A DNA stretch of 64,000 nt from Chelydra serpentina (lineage: Eukaryota > Chordata > Testudines > Chelydridae), in the NCBI GenBank assembly GCA_037349315.1, contig JBAIAC010000001.1, forward strand, positions 35,154,001-35,218,000, in the 5' to 3' direction. The notes beneath the pieces are model-generated. The model saw nothing but the letters and a program-made list of their open reading frames with translations. It was not told the DNA's origin and ran no database searches. Shown here piece after piece: positions 21,846 through 33,300 of the stretch. A program made the translations under genes and the position numbers. Position 1 is the stretch's first letter; every line of letters begins with the position of its first letter.

Positions 21846-22963
21846 GGGTGACCAGATCGCAAGAGTGAAATATCATGACACACTGGCTGAGCGGGGGGGG
21901 GGGGGGAGACGACAGACACATGTGCACAACCCCAACCGGAGCCATGAGAGGGGGCACACAGCCCTAGGAAGCTGCAAGAGGGGTTGTACGGCCCCTGCTG
22001 CAGCCCGCACCACAAGTCACAGGGCAAGGACTCATGGCCCCAGCTCCAGCCCCCGGGGGCACAGGGCTCTGGCTCCACACACCTCCCAGACACTTACCAT
22101 CACACCCTGCCCCCTTCCCTGGCCACACTCACCAGCTCTGCTGGGAGGTCTCTGGCTCCTAGGGTCAGAGCTGGGAGGGGAGTCTCCAAACTCTCCACAT
22201 GCTGCGCCCACCACAAGCACAAGCTCCGAGGCTCCCATTGGCCGGAAAAAGCGCCAATGGGAGCTGCCCCAGAGCGGGGCTTGCAGGTACCAGCAGCATG
22301 CAGAGATCCCCCCTTCCCAAGAACCAGAGGGACCTGGAAGCAAGGTGGGGAGTCCCAGCCGGCGGTGCTTACCTGGGGCGGCCCCCGGCCCGGTAAGCAT
22401 CTGCAGGCAGGTGTCTCTAGGCTTGTGTGGTTGTGGGTCGGGGAGGCGCGGGAGGCTATCTGCCCGCCCCCGGCACCTGCAGCACACGGCGGCCGTGGAG
22501 ACCTCCTGGCCAGTGCTGCCTGCATGCCTGCCGGGCAGCTGTGAGGCGGGGGGGGGCGGCGTGTGCGGGGGGTGCCTACAAGCCCCATGGGGGGCTATCT
22601 TCCCAGCCCCGCTCCCGGCAGGAGGCGCCTGCAAGCCCCACGGCGGGGGCTATCTGCCCGGCCCCGCTCCCAGCAGGGGGCGCGGCGCGCCTGCAAGCCC
22701 CACTGCACCGCCCCTGCAGGCGCAGCGCAGCAGCCGCGAAGACCTCATGGCTGGCGCTGCTGCTGCCTCTGTGTCTGCCGGCTACCCTGCAGGCTCCTGC
22801 CGGCGGGCGGGCACCAGGAGCTGCCCCGGCCCTGCTGGAAGAAGCGGTGCCGGCGGAGCTGCGGTCCACTCCAGCCGTCCCGATATCGGGACAAAGGGCG
22901 TCCCGACCGATGCAAGGTCAGGACGCGGAACAAGTCCCCTAAAATCGGGACGTCTGGTCACCC
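21846..22963. mobile_element. 1.1-kb GC-rich element with GGGTGACCAGA inverted ends
   Basis: Ends GGGTGACCAGATCGC and GACGTCTGGTCACCC are inverted and flanked by TA on both sides, so a TA-target DNA transposon is the simplest reading. The body is very GC-rich with repeated blocks near 22560-22710 (CCTGCAAGCCCCA recurring) and an AATCGGGACG motif near the right end. The open frames up to 392 residues crossing it are compositional. It is probably a nonautonomous element with a second GC-rich insertion inside. Confidence 0.6.
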
Positions 22964-23224
22964 TAACCCCGGGTCTCGTCTTGTCAACATGGGAGCATCG
23001 ATCCAGATCGGTAGAAGCCTGGCTCCACCCCTCCTCCATCTAACTCACCTGGCCAGTGAAGTTAAGGGGAGCAATTAGTTGGTAACTACAACAATACGGA
23101 GTGTGCTTGTGTATATAAGTGTAATATATATCAGATGCACATGATACAGTGTTGATTGATACATGTATTACCAATAAATGTAGCGCTTTGCCTTATTCCC
23201 CCTGAAAAGATCCTATGCAGTACT
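22964..23224. other. Short unassigned block before the CR1 resumes
   Basis: AT-rich sequence with TATATAAGTGTAATATATAT. No gene seen. Confidence 0.4.
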
Positions 23225-24412
23225 TCAAGTACAACACTCTCACGGATCAGTAACTGGTTAAAAAACAGAAAAAAATTGTAGGAATAAATGATCAGTTTTG
23301 ACAGTGGAGAGAGGTAAATAGCAGGGTCCCCAGAGATCTGTAATGGAACAAGTGCTGTTCAACATATTCATAAATGACCTAGGAAAAGGGGTAAACAGTG
23401 AGGTGGCAAAGTTTGCAGGCAATATGACATTACTCAAGCTAGTTAAGTCCAAAACTGCAAATTCGTGAAGTGTTCCATAAAAAAAAAATGTTACAAAGGG
23501 ATCTCACAGAACTGGGTAAGAAAATAGCAGATGAAATTCAATGTTGACAAATGCACATGGAAAACAATATCAACTGTACATACATAATGATGGGGTCTAA
23601 ATTAGCTGTTACCATTTAAGAAAGATCTTGGAGTCAGTTTGGATAGTTCTCTGAAAACATCCATTCAATGTGCAGGGGCTATCAAAAAAGCTAAAAAAAA
23701 ATGTAGGAACCATTAGGAAAGTGATAGATAAAATAAGCCAGAAAATATAATGCCACTATATAAATCCATGATATGCCCACTGCTTGAGTACTGCATGCAA
23801 TTCTTGTGGCCCCATCTCAATAAGCATATTAGAAATAGAAAAGGTACAGAGAAGAGCAACAAAAATTATTAAGGCTATGGAACAGCTTCCATAGGAGGAG
23901 AGATTAAAAAAACTGGGACTTTTCATCTTGGAAAAGAGACTAAGGGGAGATATGATAGAGGTTTATAAAATCATGAGTGGTGTGGAGAAAGTGAACAGGG
24001 AAGTGTTATTTACCCCTTCACCTAACACGAGAACCAGGGGTCCCCTAATGAAATTAATAGGCAGGTTTAAAACAAACATAAGGAAGTACTTCTTCACACA
24101 ATGCACAGTCAACCTGTGGCACTCGTCAGGGGATGTTGTGAAGGCCAAAAGTATAACTATGTTCAAAAAAAGAACTAGATAAGTTCATGGGGGATAGGTC
24201 CAACACTGGATATTTGCCAAGATGGTCAGGGATGCAACCCTGTGCCTGGGTGTCCCTAAACCTCTGACTGCCAGAACCTGAGACTGGATGACAGAGGAAT
24301 GATCACTCCAAATTGCCATGTTCCGCTCATTCCCTCTGAAGCCTTTGGCACCAGCTACTATCAGAAGACAGGTTACAGGGCTAGATGGACTGGCCATTCT
24401 TATGTTCTTACA
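23225..24412 (+). mobile_element. CR1 LINE fragment, right (3') part of the split copy
   Basis: The RT continues (plus strand: [38 protein letters not shown] near 23.95 kb), and the copy ends in the CR1 3' terminal sequence GGACTGGCCATTCTTATG. Together with 19210-21055 this was one insertion, later opened by at least three elements. Stops and frameshifts are frequent. Confidence 0.85.
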
Positions 24413-27158
24413 TCAGGAACAAGGTCAATGACTAAGCCTTATCAAGGCCCTTAAATCTGGGAAAGGGTTAAATGCAAAATGCCAGATTTTATCCTTACTC
24501 TTGCTTTCCAGTAGACATTCACTTACCAGACCATGTATTCTGTCACCACCGTAAGGTAAATCTTATCTTACATGCTTTACTAATATCTATTGGACTAAGA
24601 ACTCTATTTGTGCCTTAGAACCCAAAATACGTGAAACTGCCAATTATTCTCCATTTGAAATATTGCTGTCACAATGTGGTGATCTTACGGTAATCTTACT
24701 TAGCAGAATTCACTTTTCACATGGTTGTTCCTTGGATGGTTTGTCCTCAGTGTGTTTCTGCTGTTCTGCTCCTTGCAAACAGCACATTTCATTTTAAAGG
24801 GAGGAAATTTACAGTTGTGAAGGGCTATTTTGTTGATAAAATGTACATGCAGATGAGCAATGCCTCCCTAGGTCTGGTCTATCACATCTCATCTACACCC
24901 AATGCACCTACTACTGACAGTATTGGAAGGTGAGCAGATTTAATTCATCCTAGTCCTCCTTGCATTGTGGTTTTAACTGGCTTTAGGGAAGAAAAGAAAC
25001 CACTCGCAGACACACTGAGAAATTAATTTCTTTGAAGTTTTGGAACAGATATAATTAGACAATGACAGAAAGAGCAAAGAAGCAAAATAAATATATTTAG
25101 TAAAAATAAAACAGACAGAAAAAATAATACAGCAACATGGCAAAATACATCTGATAGAAGAAGAAATCTGTAATCCTTCGGCTCCAGAGAGCTTATCCCA
25201 TGCTAGACAGAAACAGATCCCCTTCTTCAACAGAGACCTGGGTTAGCGTCAACCATTCTCAATCCTCTATTGACCCCCTGCCCCCAGTGACTAGCACTTC
25301 GAAAGAGAATATACATGTAGGAATTGAATGTCAAGAGCACAGAAGAGCAGGAAATCTCAAGGTAGTGTTGGCTCCTCCATAGCAGGAGAGAAACTTTATA
25401 TTGAAGTTTACGGAGGGTGACAGTTACCTGCACCTTGGGTCCTAGACCAGACATTTTGTCCCTGTTACAGTCCTGATTACACAAATCATGTCAGGAGGAC
25501 ACACTTGCCTCGTGGAATGGCATTACCCCCTTCACACATTCCTGCAATGAGTCATTTCTTTAGTTTAAATTAAGAAATAATACATCCCCAGGGTTAGGTT
25601 GCTGTGTGTTCCACCTATATTACATTGTTGGTTTATCTGCCCCAACAAATGCAGGGCAGAATGGTCTGTGTGATTTGTCATACAAATCCCTGAATGCACA
25701 AGTCTTTTGGAATAACTTCATAAAAACAGTAAAATGCTGAGTCTGCTATGACTATCAGAAGGGAAAATGTTTTTAACGTTAAACAACCAAATCTATAAAA
25801 ATGAGATCAGGACCCATTTTTATCATTAAAGTCAAAAGTAATTAGTAGAATGAAGTTTGTGTCTCTGGGTGTGGCAGGCAGAACAGCAGAAGTGGGTTCA
25901 CATTTCTCTCCTTAGAAGCAGGAGAAACACAGAAACGGGTACATACTTACACATGGATAGAGAAATACTACTACAGGTTATTGTGTTTTCTCTCTCTCAC
26001 ACAATCAAACGGTACCTTTCAGCTAACAAAACTAACTCAAGTATTAGGCCAATGAAAACAGAGCTTCACAGTCTGGCGCTTGCAAAAACGAGGCAAGATT
26101 TGTTCACCAGCTCCTCAGTGAGGATTTTCTTTGCTGCAAGGCTAGTGTTATGTCCCATCTGAACAGCAACATTTTGTAAACAGTAAAAATATGTAGATAC
26201 AGTACTTTTCCCCTTCTTGCCTTGCGTTTTGCCACAGATACTACCTCCAGGCCAACAGGACATTCCATTAACTCAAATAGCAGTAGCACTTCTGAAGAGA
26301 TAAATGTTATCTCCACTTCTGGCAGGGACTGACTAGGTTTTTTAAGTTATTGTTCCTAGATGTGCTCATTTCCCACCTCTTTTAAGCAGGAAAAGGCCTG
26401 GAAAGAGAAAAACTAAGATGCTTTGTGAGCAACGAGTACAGCACTGGTACGCTGACACTTGGGTAACTCAGTCTTCTCCATCTCTACCGAACAGAAAATA
26501 AGTGACATCAGTAGAGCAGCCAGAGACCCAGCAGCCCAACCTACAATGAACTGAGCACACTGTGATCGAAAGGCAGTACAGGTACAGTCAGCCAAGTGTT
26601 ACCACTTAATGACACAAAGACAAGCATGAGTCAAGCTGCCATGTAAAATCGCACAAGGAAAACCCATCTTAAACTGGCACTGTACTGGCGTGTTAGGTGT
26701 ACCTCTGCTATCTGCTGGACGGAATGGCAGGCCTGCTCAAATATCTATCCATTCTCTCCACTAGCTGAAACAAAGGAAACAAACAAACATTTGAATAGGT
26801 GTAATTCAACCCAGCAGACAAGCAGTGGAGCATGCAGGGAAACCAGGACGTTATTCTACTGATCAGGTCACAAGTGATCGTGGAAATCAAAGTTTGTATG
26901 TAAATGTACTTAGCAAGACAAGCATTAGTTACCCCCACAATTCCAGTTTGTATGCTTTAGACGGCAAGAAATTATACATTCATTTAAAAACAAAAATAGT
27001 GCTCTGATAAGCACTCTTCGTCTGCAGCTCGAATTCCCGGCTGTTCAACGCCTATCTTTCCAAACATCCAATCCATTCACCTCTGATGGCAGTAGATCCA
27101 AGCACACTTAGGTTGATTCTGCATGGCTCACAGGCAATCCAATCTGCGATATGGGTGT
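24413..27158. other. Intergenic / RNF8 3' flank
   Basis: This lies downstream of the RNF8 stop codon and presumably contains its 3' UTR. I found no clear AATAAA on the minus strand close to the stop, so the transcript end is not placed. An open frame at 26413-26595 (minus) contains a hydrophobic stretch but no ATG and no splice-linked upstream exon, so I do not call it. Confidence 0.45.
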
Positions 27159-27307
27159 TCAGATACCATAGATATCATAGATATCGTAGTCAGAGTCCTC
27201 CTCAAAGTCATCACTGTCATAACTGCTCATCGACAAGATGGAATAGATAGAAGAAATGATACTGCTCTCACTGTCCGTGGCTGGGTTCACTAAGACATCC
27301 TGTTTCT
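27159..27307 (-). CDS. RNF8: RNF8 terminal coding exon, acidic C-terminal tail
   Basis: The exon has acceptor TTTTGAATGCAG and stop TGA at 27161-27159. The entering phase (2 bases) exactly completes the split codon left by the RING exon, giving Glu, and the frame then runs 48 residues to the stop. The tail is KQDVLVNPATDSESS, a hydrophobic ISSIYSIL segment, then SYDSDDFEEDSDYDIYDIYG. The phase match, acceptor, clean stop and lack of any other downstream exon support it as the RNF8 end. Human RNF8 ends with about five residues after the same splice point. Use of this exon in mRNA is inferred, not shown. Confidence 0.72.
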
Positions 27308-30300
27308 CTGCATTCAAAACATACACAGATACTGTAGTTAGCTGGTGGCTAGATTACAGTCAGTGCTAATTGCTAGAATTCTCTTTGAAACTTGAGTACC
27401 TCCTCTTACTGCCACACTGTATGCTTTACAGCAAGTTTTTCAAGCTGTAGGTCTGGAGACCGTCTGGGTGGGGCTTGTCTTTTCTATTTATAATCTTGAA
27501 AAAACAACATGAATGGGATTTTCTTTGATTTCTTGTATGCTTATTCCAGTTCCAACAAGGCTGCAGGAATAGCACTGAGGGCAAGGAGACATTCTCTTCA
27601 CCACTTGTTAATGCTCTCCCTGTTGGCACCCAACCAAATGCTCCCTTGTTGGTACCAATCAATGTGGCGTCACCAGAGGAGATTGCAGCAGCTGGCTACC
27701 TCAGGGTCTTATCAGTATGGAGGGTGAAAAGGAACAAAGTCAGAAAGGGGCATCAAGGAGCAAAAGACTTTGGAGGACAACGACTCCATTCAAGCCTCTG
27801 GAAACTAAGAGCTGCTGTTACTTGTTTGCAGAGGCCCTAATCTTTGACTGGAATTCCTAGGTGCTATCGGAATATAACGAACCATTCCCTCTTGAGCCTC
27901 TCTCCCAGCCAGTTCCCTTCTGGAATCCATGTATAACTGGAGCTCATTCCAGTTTCAGTCACTCTTTTCACCACTGCATAGAAACAAGCTCATCCATCTC
28001 ACCGAAATGTGTCAAAATAAAGGCTATTATAAAGCTCTCTTTGCCTTAGTGTTCTATTAATAGTTAAACACTGTATCGGGCTCACATGAAGGTGGGGCTT
28101 GAGGAGAGGATAAAATGTTTAAGAGCCACTGATTTCCTGTATGTGAGAATGAAGTGGATTCCCATAAAGACACCATTTCGTCTGGTCACCATTAACTCCA
28201 CGACAAGACACTTCAATGCTGCTTTGGTGTACTCTACAGATGTGCATATTAGGATATTACACCTGAGCAGAGTCAGTTCTGCAGAGATGAAAGCAATCCA
28301 TGAAGCAGTGCTGGAAAGCCTCTGAGCAGTGCAACATTTTCTGAGGGAATCAGACTGATTTGGCTAAAGGTGGGTTTTTTCAAGTTAGCATTGACAATGT
28401 TTAGTGATGTCATTCTGTTTCACCAAGGAGGATCTGAAATATTTCAAAAGCACCTTTCGTTAGGATGGAGCCCAAGGAGCTGTACACATACATAAAAGGG
28501 ATCATGCACCCACCTCTAACGGATTTGGAACAGGGATGTAGAATGGTGTTACCCACACTGGAATTTTGTCAGGATATCAAGCTTTACACCCTTACTATTC
28601 TTGTTTTAATGACAAGTGGACAGGACCATGGTTTTGTGCCTCAATCATGCTGAGGCACTAAATTCAATATTGACTCAGAGGGAAGAGTGAGACCTGCTGA
28701 ATCAGCAACTCTACATGCAGAACTCCAGTTATCTTCAGTGGTCTCCCATCCAATGCCAACTATAAATTACCCCTCTAAAAAAGCAGATTAGAAAACAATA
28801 TCCAGCAACTGTGTGCTAGTACCAAGCTTCTCACTGGCATGTTGCCCGTGGAACTTGCCAAACCAGCCCTCCCACCACTCAGCTTTCATATTGATCTATA
28901 ACCAGTAGGTTTAATCCACTGTCTAGAAGTCACTTGGTAGATTTTTCAAGACCTGCTCTAAGCAATGATAGTTTATTAAAAATATCTCCAAATAAACGAA
29001 TACTGCTTAGCCTCTAATAGTAAAATCTTCCCACTTCCCTGTAGGGTTCATAAGATATAGTCTCTAGAAAGTTGCCCAAAATATTTTACAATGCAACAAT
29101 CTGTCTATGTAACGTATTCTGAAATGGTTTCCCATCCTAACCTCTGAAAAGTCTATTGGAAATACTGACACAGCCTTAACCTCATACAGGAATAAAGGTT
29201 CATTCCCAGGACTCTGTGCGTTACTAGTGCATTCCTGTGGTATACAGGTGTCAAAGGAGGTTCTGTTGAGAACACAGAGACAGAGACTGCATTTGTCACA
29301 CCTCATCCACCCACCTCTCACCTTTACGCTCTCGGATGAGAGCTAGGCGGTGCTCCTTCATCTCCAAGTTCAAGTTTTCTACCATCCTGTCAATGCAGTT
29401 GTCCAGAACCAGGGAGCGCGTCTTGGATTGTATCTCCCGCCTGCAGATGGGACACTCCACTTTACGTTTCATCCATTCATTGATGCAGTAGGAGCAGAAG
29501 CTGTGTGCACAGTTCAGAGTGACAGCCTGTGGAGGTCAGGAGGAAGAACACCATCAGAGCACTGAAATTGGGATAAAAAATTCCTGTGAAACTAGCAAAA
29601 CATCATATGGGCATTTCCTCTTAGAGAAAATATTACAGTGCGCCCTTCTTTAGTACCTGCTGTTCAAGGATCACACAGTACTTATGAAACAACCAATCCT
29701 TACAAGCCAAGGTACGTAGAGATTATCCCTATTTTTCAGATGGAAAATCTGGTAAATGAAGTAACTCACCCAAGATTACAGCAAAGCTGTGGCACACTCG
29801 GGAAGAGAACTAAGAACTTCAAAATTCCAGTCCTGAGCCTTAAACACGAGACCCTGCTTCCAACTTAAAACATATTTCCTGAGGCACCACTCCATAGTGA
29901 AACTAGATGGAGTTTAATTTTCTGATTCTCAGACACTAGAACAAGGCCATTGTGTTCAGGTTTCCACTGCTATGAAGGAATTTCTAAATGACCCATTGAA
30001 ATTAAAATAAACATTTCTATTCATACTTTAATAGCCTACATTTTAGGCCTAATCTGAGTTGAGTGTCCCTTATAGGATTACTGAAGGGGAGTCAAATTCT
30101 ACCCTTAGTTATAGCCATACAATCACAGTTAATTCAATGTAATTGGGTAGGTATAATTGACAACAGAAAGTGACAATACTTATCAAGGGGAGCAAAACAC
30201 AAAAATCTTGGTCAGTGTGAATAATTTCCTAGATCTAAAGAGAAGAAACTTTAAAAAAAAAAAAAAACCCAAAAAAACTTTGCTTTGACTTTTGAAAATA

Positions 30301-33300
30301 AAAGCTTCTTAAATCCTTTCCCTTCCGAACAAAGCCATGTCAGTTACTGTACCTCAATAAAGTGTTCAGAACAGATTGTGCACTGCAGCTCATTCTCCAG
30401 TACATCATTCATCTGACTCAAAACCTCCTCCTTTTGCGCTCTCGCCTTCTCTTTCTCCTCCTGTAAGGAAGACACACATGGTCACCTGCTGAGCAGCAAA
30501 GGGTTTACTAAATAAGGGCAGGAGGTGGGGTGGAGAAACGGTGGAGGAAAGAGACAGATACAGCACACAATCCCAGGGTTTTCTTGTCTCAGATCTGCAT
30601 TCTTTCTATATGGAAAGGAGAAGAAAGGGGTTTCAAATCAGCAACCACAGCAGTACAGAGAACAATCCCAGCCACTGCAGAGATAGTTGTTACAATACAT
30701 AGTTTCAACAATTACTGATGTCCTACTTTGGTGAAGAAGGTACAAGTGGAGTCAGCCTTTCCAGAATATCTTCCAGATCTTTCCTAACTACTTACTATTT
30801 CCTAGAAACAAAAGATCACCGCAGGATGAACTTGGCATAAAAGGTCTAAGGTCAGAAGAACTATTGTAGCAGCAGGAATAGAAAGTATCTGTTCAGCCAA
30901 AAGGGTTCAAATGGAGGAGAGCAAAAAAATAAGTAGAAGCTTGGGAATTTAAGATGCTTCCTTGCTCTCGTTAAGTGATGTGGAGTGAAATGTAACAGGT
31001 TGCTAATCACCAAGGTATAGTAGGTATCTGGTCTACTTCCTAAGTGAAATGGAGAGTCACAACCGAAGCTACATTTAAAACAATCTTAAGATTGTGAAGG
31101 AACCAAAAGTCAAAGGAAATGTAGCCAAAGATGGGAGATGTCATGTCCTCCTAGAGTAGGCACAATAGGGAGCTCTCTCTATTGCTTTCCCTCATGCCCT
31201 AGTGCAGGAGGAAACGTGCCTTGTTTCAGTCAATTCCTTTGCTGTTTTCAGTCCCAGATAGAGCTCGTTGCAGTTTTAGTTGTATGAATTTTAACAGAAA
31301 GTGAAACACTAGTTTTCAAACTCAGTCTGGTAGGGCTTTTTTTGAGAGAGGGAAGATTGGGCCACTGCTCCTGCACTTTGTGCCATGTTCCTTTGCTCTG
31401 CACTCTCTCTTTGAGTTTGAGCATCCTCCACTAATGCCTATTCAAAGTGCCACTCCATATAGGGGACTGTCCAAACAAGACATCTTGTCCCTGCCATCCA
31501 GAAAGCAAGCCAGTCACCTCCTCAATATATAAGATTTCCACTGCTCCAGGCAATAGGAAGCTCTGAGGAAAGTACTGAACAACCTGTTTCCTCCATGGCA
31601 GCAAACTGCTGCTCTAATGAACAGAACAGAAAAATCAATTTCTGTTCAGTACCTTAGTCTCTTCCAACTCTTTATTCTTAGCTTGAATGATCTCTTCAAA
31701 ATCCTTCTTGTTACGGCTCAGCTCATCCATCAGGGCACGATGCTGTGAAAATATAAATCCAGAGAGATTCTCGTAACTTGCCCCAATGAAACATACATAT
31801 TCCCTAGCATCCTGCTCACTTACTGATTTTTGCCAATTTTTTACTGAATCAATGCAACATGAGCCCAACTTCTAGGGGTTTAAGGACTCCAATTACTTCT
31901 TTAAATGTGGAATCAGAAGGATTCTAACTTTCTAGTATAGACCAAGCGTTAATACCTTTCCCAGACCTGAAGAACTCTGTGTAGCACAAAACCTTGTCTC
32001 TCTCACCAACAGAAATTGATCCAATAAAAGATATTACCTCAGCCAATTTGTCTCGCTAATATCCTGGCTACAACAACACTGCATGGAAATACCATGACAT
32101 GTGCCAATAAAAGCTGATTTAGAAAAAAGAAAGAAGCAGCTAGAGATGTGACAGCTATCTTATAAAAAGCCAGTTAGCAAAGGCTCAGCCAACTAAGAAG
32201 TTAAATATTGTGACAAAGTTCCTCCTCTACCTTGGTGAGTCCTGCGCTTATTGGCGGATTTTGATCGCCTCAGAGATCTTCCCCTCTGGTAGAACCCACA
32301 GTCAAATTCCTCCTGTGTCTGATCAGGAGTTGGGAGGTTTGGGGGGAACCCGGGCCCGCCCTCTACTCCGGGTTCCAGCCCAGGGCCCTGTGGATTGTAG
32401 TTGTCAATAGGGTTTCCTGTAACAGCTGCGTGACAGCTACAACTCCCTGGGCTACTTCCCCACAGCCTCCTCCCAACACCTTCCTTACGCTTACTGCAGG
32501 ACCTTTCTCCTGATGGTCTGCTAATGCTTGTACTCCTCAGTCCTTCAACTCTTCTCCTCAACTCCTTGTGTGCCTCTTGCTCCCAGCTCCTCGCACGCCA
32601 CACCACAAACTAAAGTGAGCTCCTTTTTAAACCCAGGTGCCCTGATTAGCCTGCCTGTCTTAATTGATTCTAGCAGGTTCTTCTTAATTGGCTCCAGGTG
32701 TCCTAATTAGCCTGCCTGCCTTAAATTGGTTCCAGAAAGTTCCTGCTTGTTCTAGTGCAGCCCCTGCTCTAGTCACTCAGGGAACAGAAAACTATCAATC
32801 CAATGGCCAGTATATTTGCCTTCTATGAGATTTCTGTATCCCACTTGTCTGGGTCTGTCACAATATTCATTACAGGAACCTAAAGCTTTTAGGTTGTGTT
32901 TGGATTTTAGTGTATTTTTGCTCTTTTTCCCGTTAGAAATAATCATGGAGCGTGGAACTTGTCACTTATATCACAGAGATGAAAAGCAGTTGCAATCTGT
33001 TCCTGGGGAACAGTCCTTGGGCTCCTGGCCAGTTGCCAGAATAGCAGGCAAAGTTTAGGCATTCCCCACATTACACAGCTGGATCACACCTAGCTCTGTA
33101 GTAAGTTACCTCCTGCAGAACCTGGGCCAGTTGCTCCTTCAGATTCTCTTCCCCTTGCTGCTTCTTCACTCCCTGAAAAAATAAGACACAAAAGGAGAGT
33201 TTTGCTGGGGGAAGAAAAACAAATTATGGAACCAAACTAAGCAATATAAAGAGGTCAGGAAGAAGGGGCGCAGAAGGCGCCACGCGCCTGTGGGTACCTC

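Noticed and set aside
21865..23043. 392-codon open frame
   Set aside because: It lies across a GC-rich mobile element, with a Pro/Ala/Gly-rich translation, no homology and several competing frames.
26413..26595. Possible small membrane-protein exon (hydrophobic FIVGWAAGSLAALLMSLIFC) on the minus strand
   Set aside because: There is no ATG (the frame begins at TTG), no convincing acceptor and no linked exon. It lies in the RNF8 3' flank and is probably chance.
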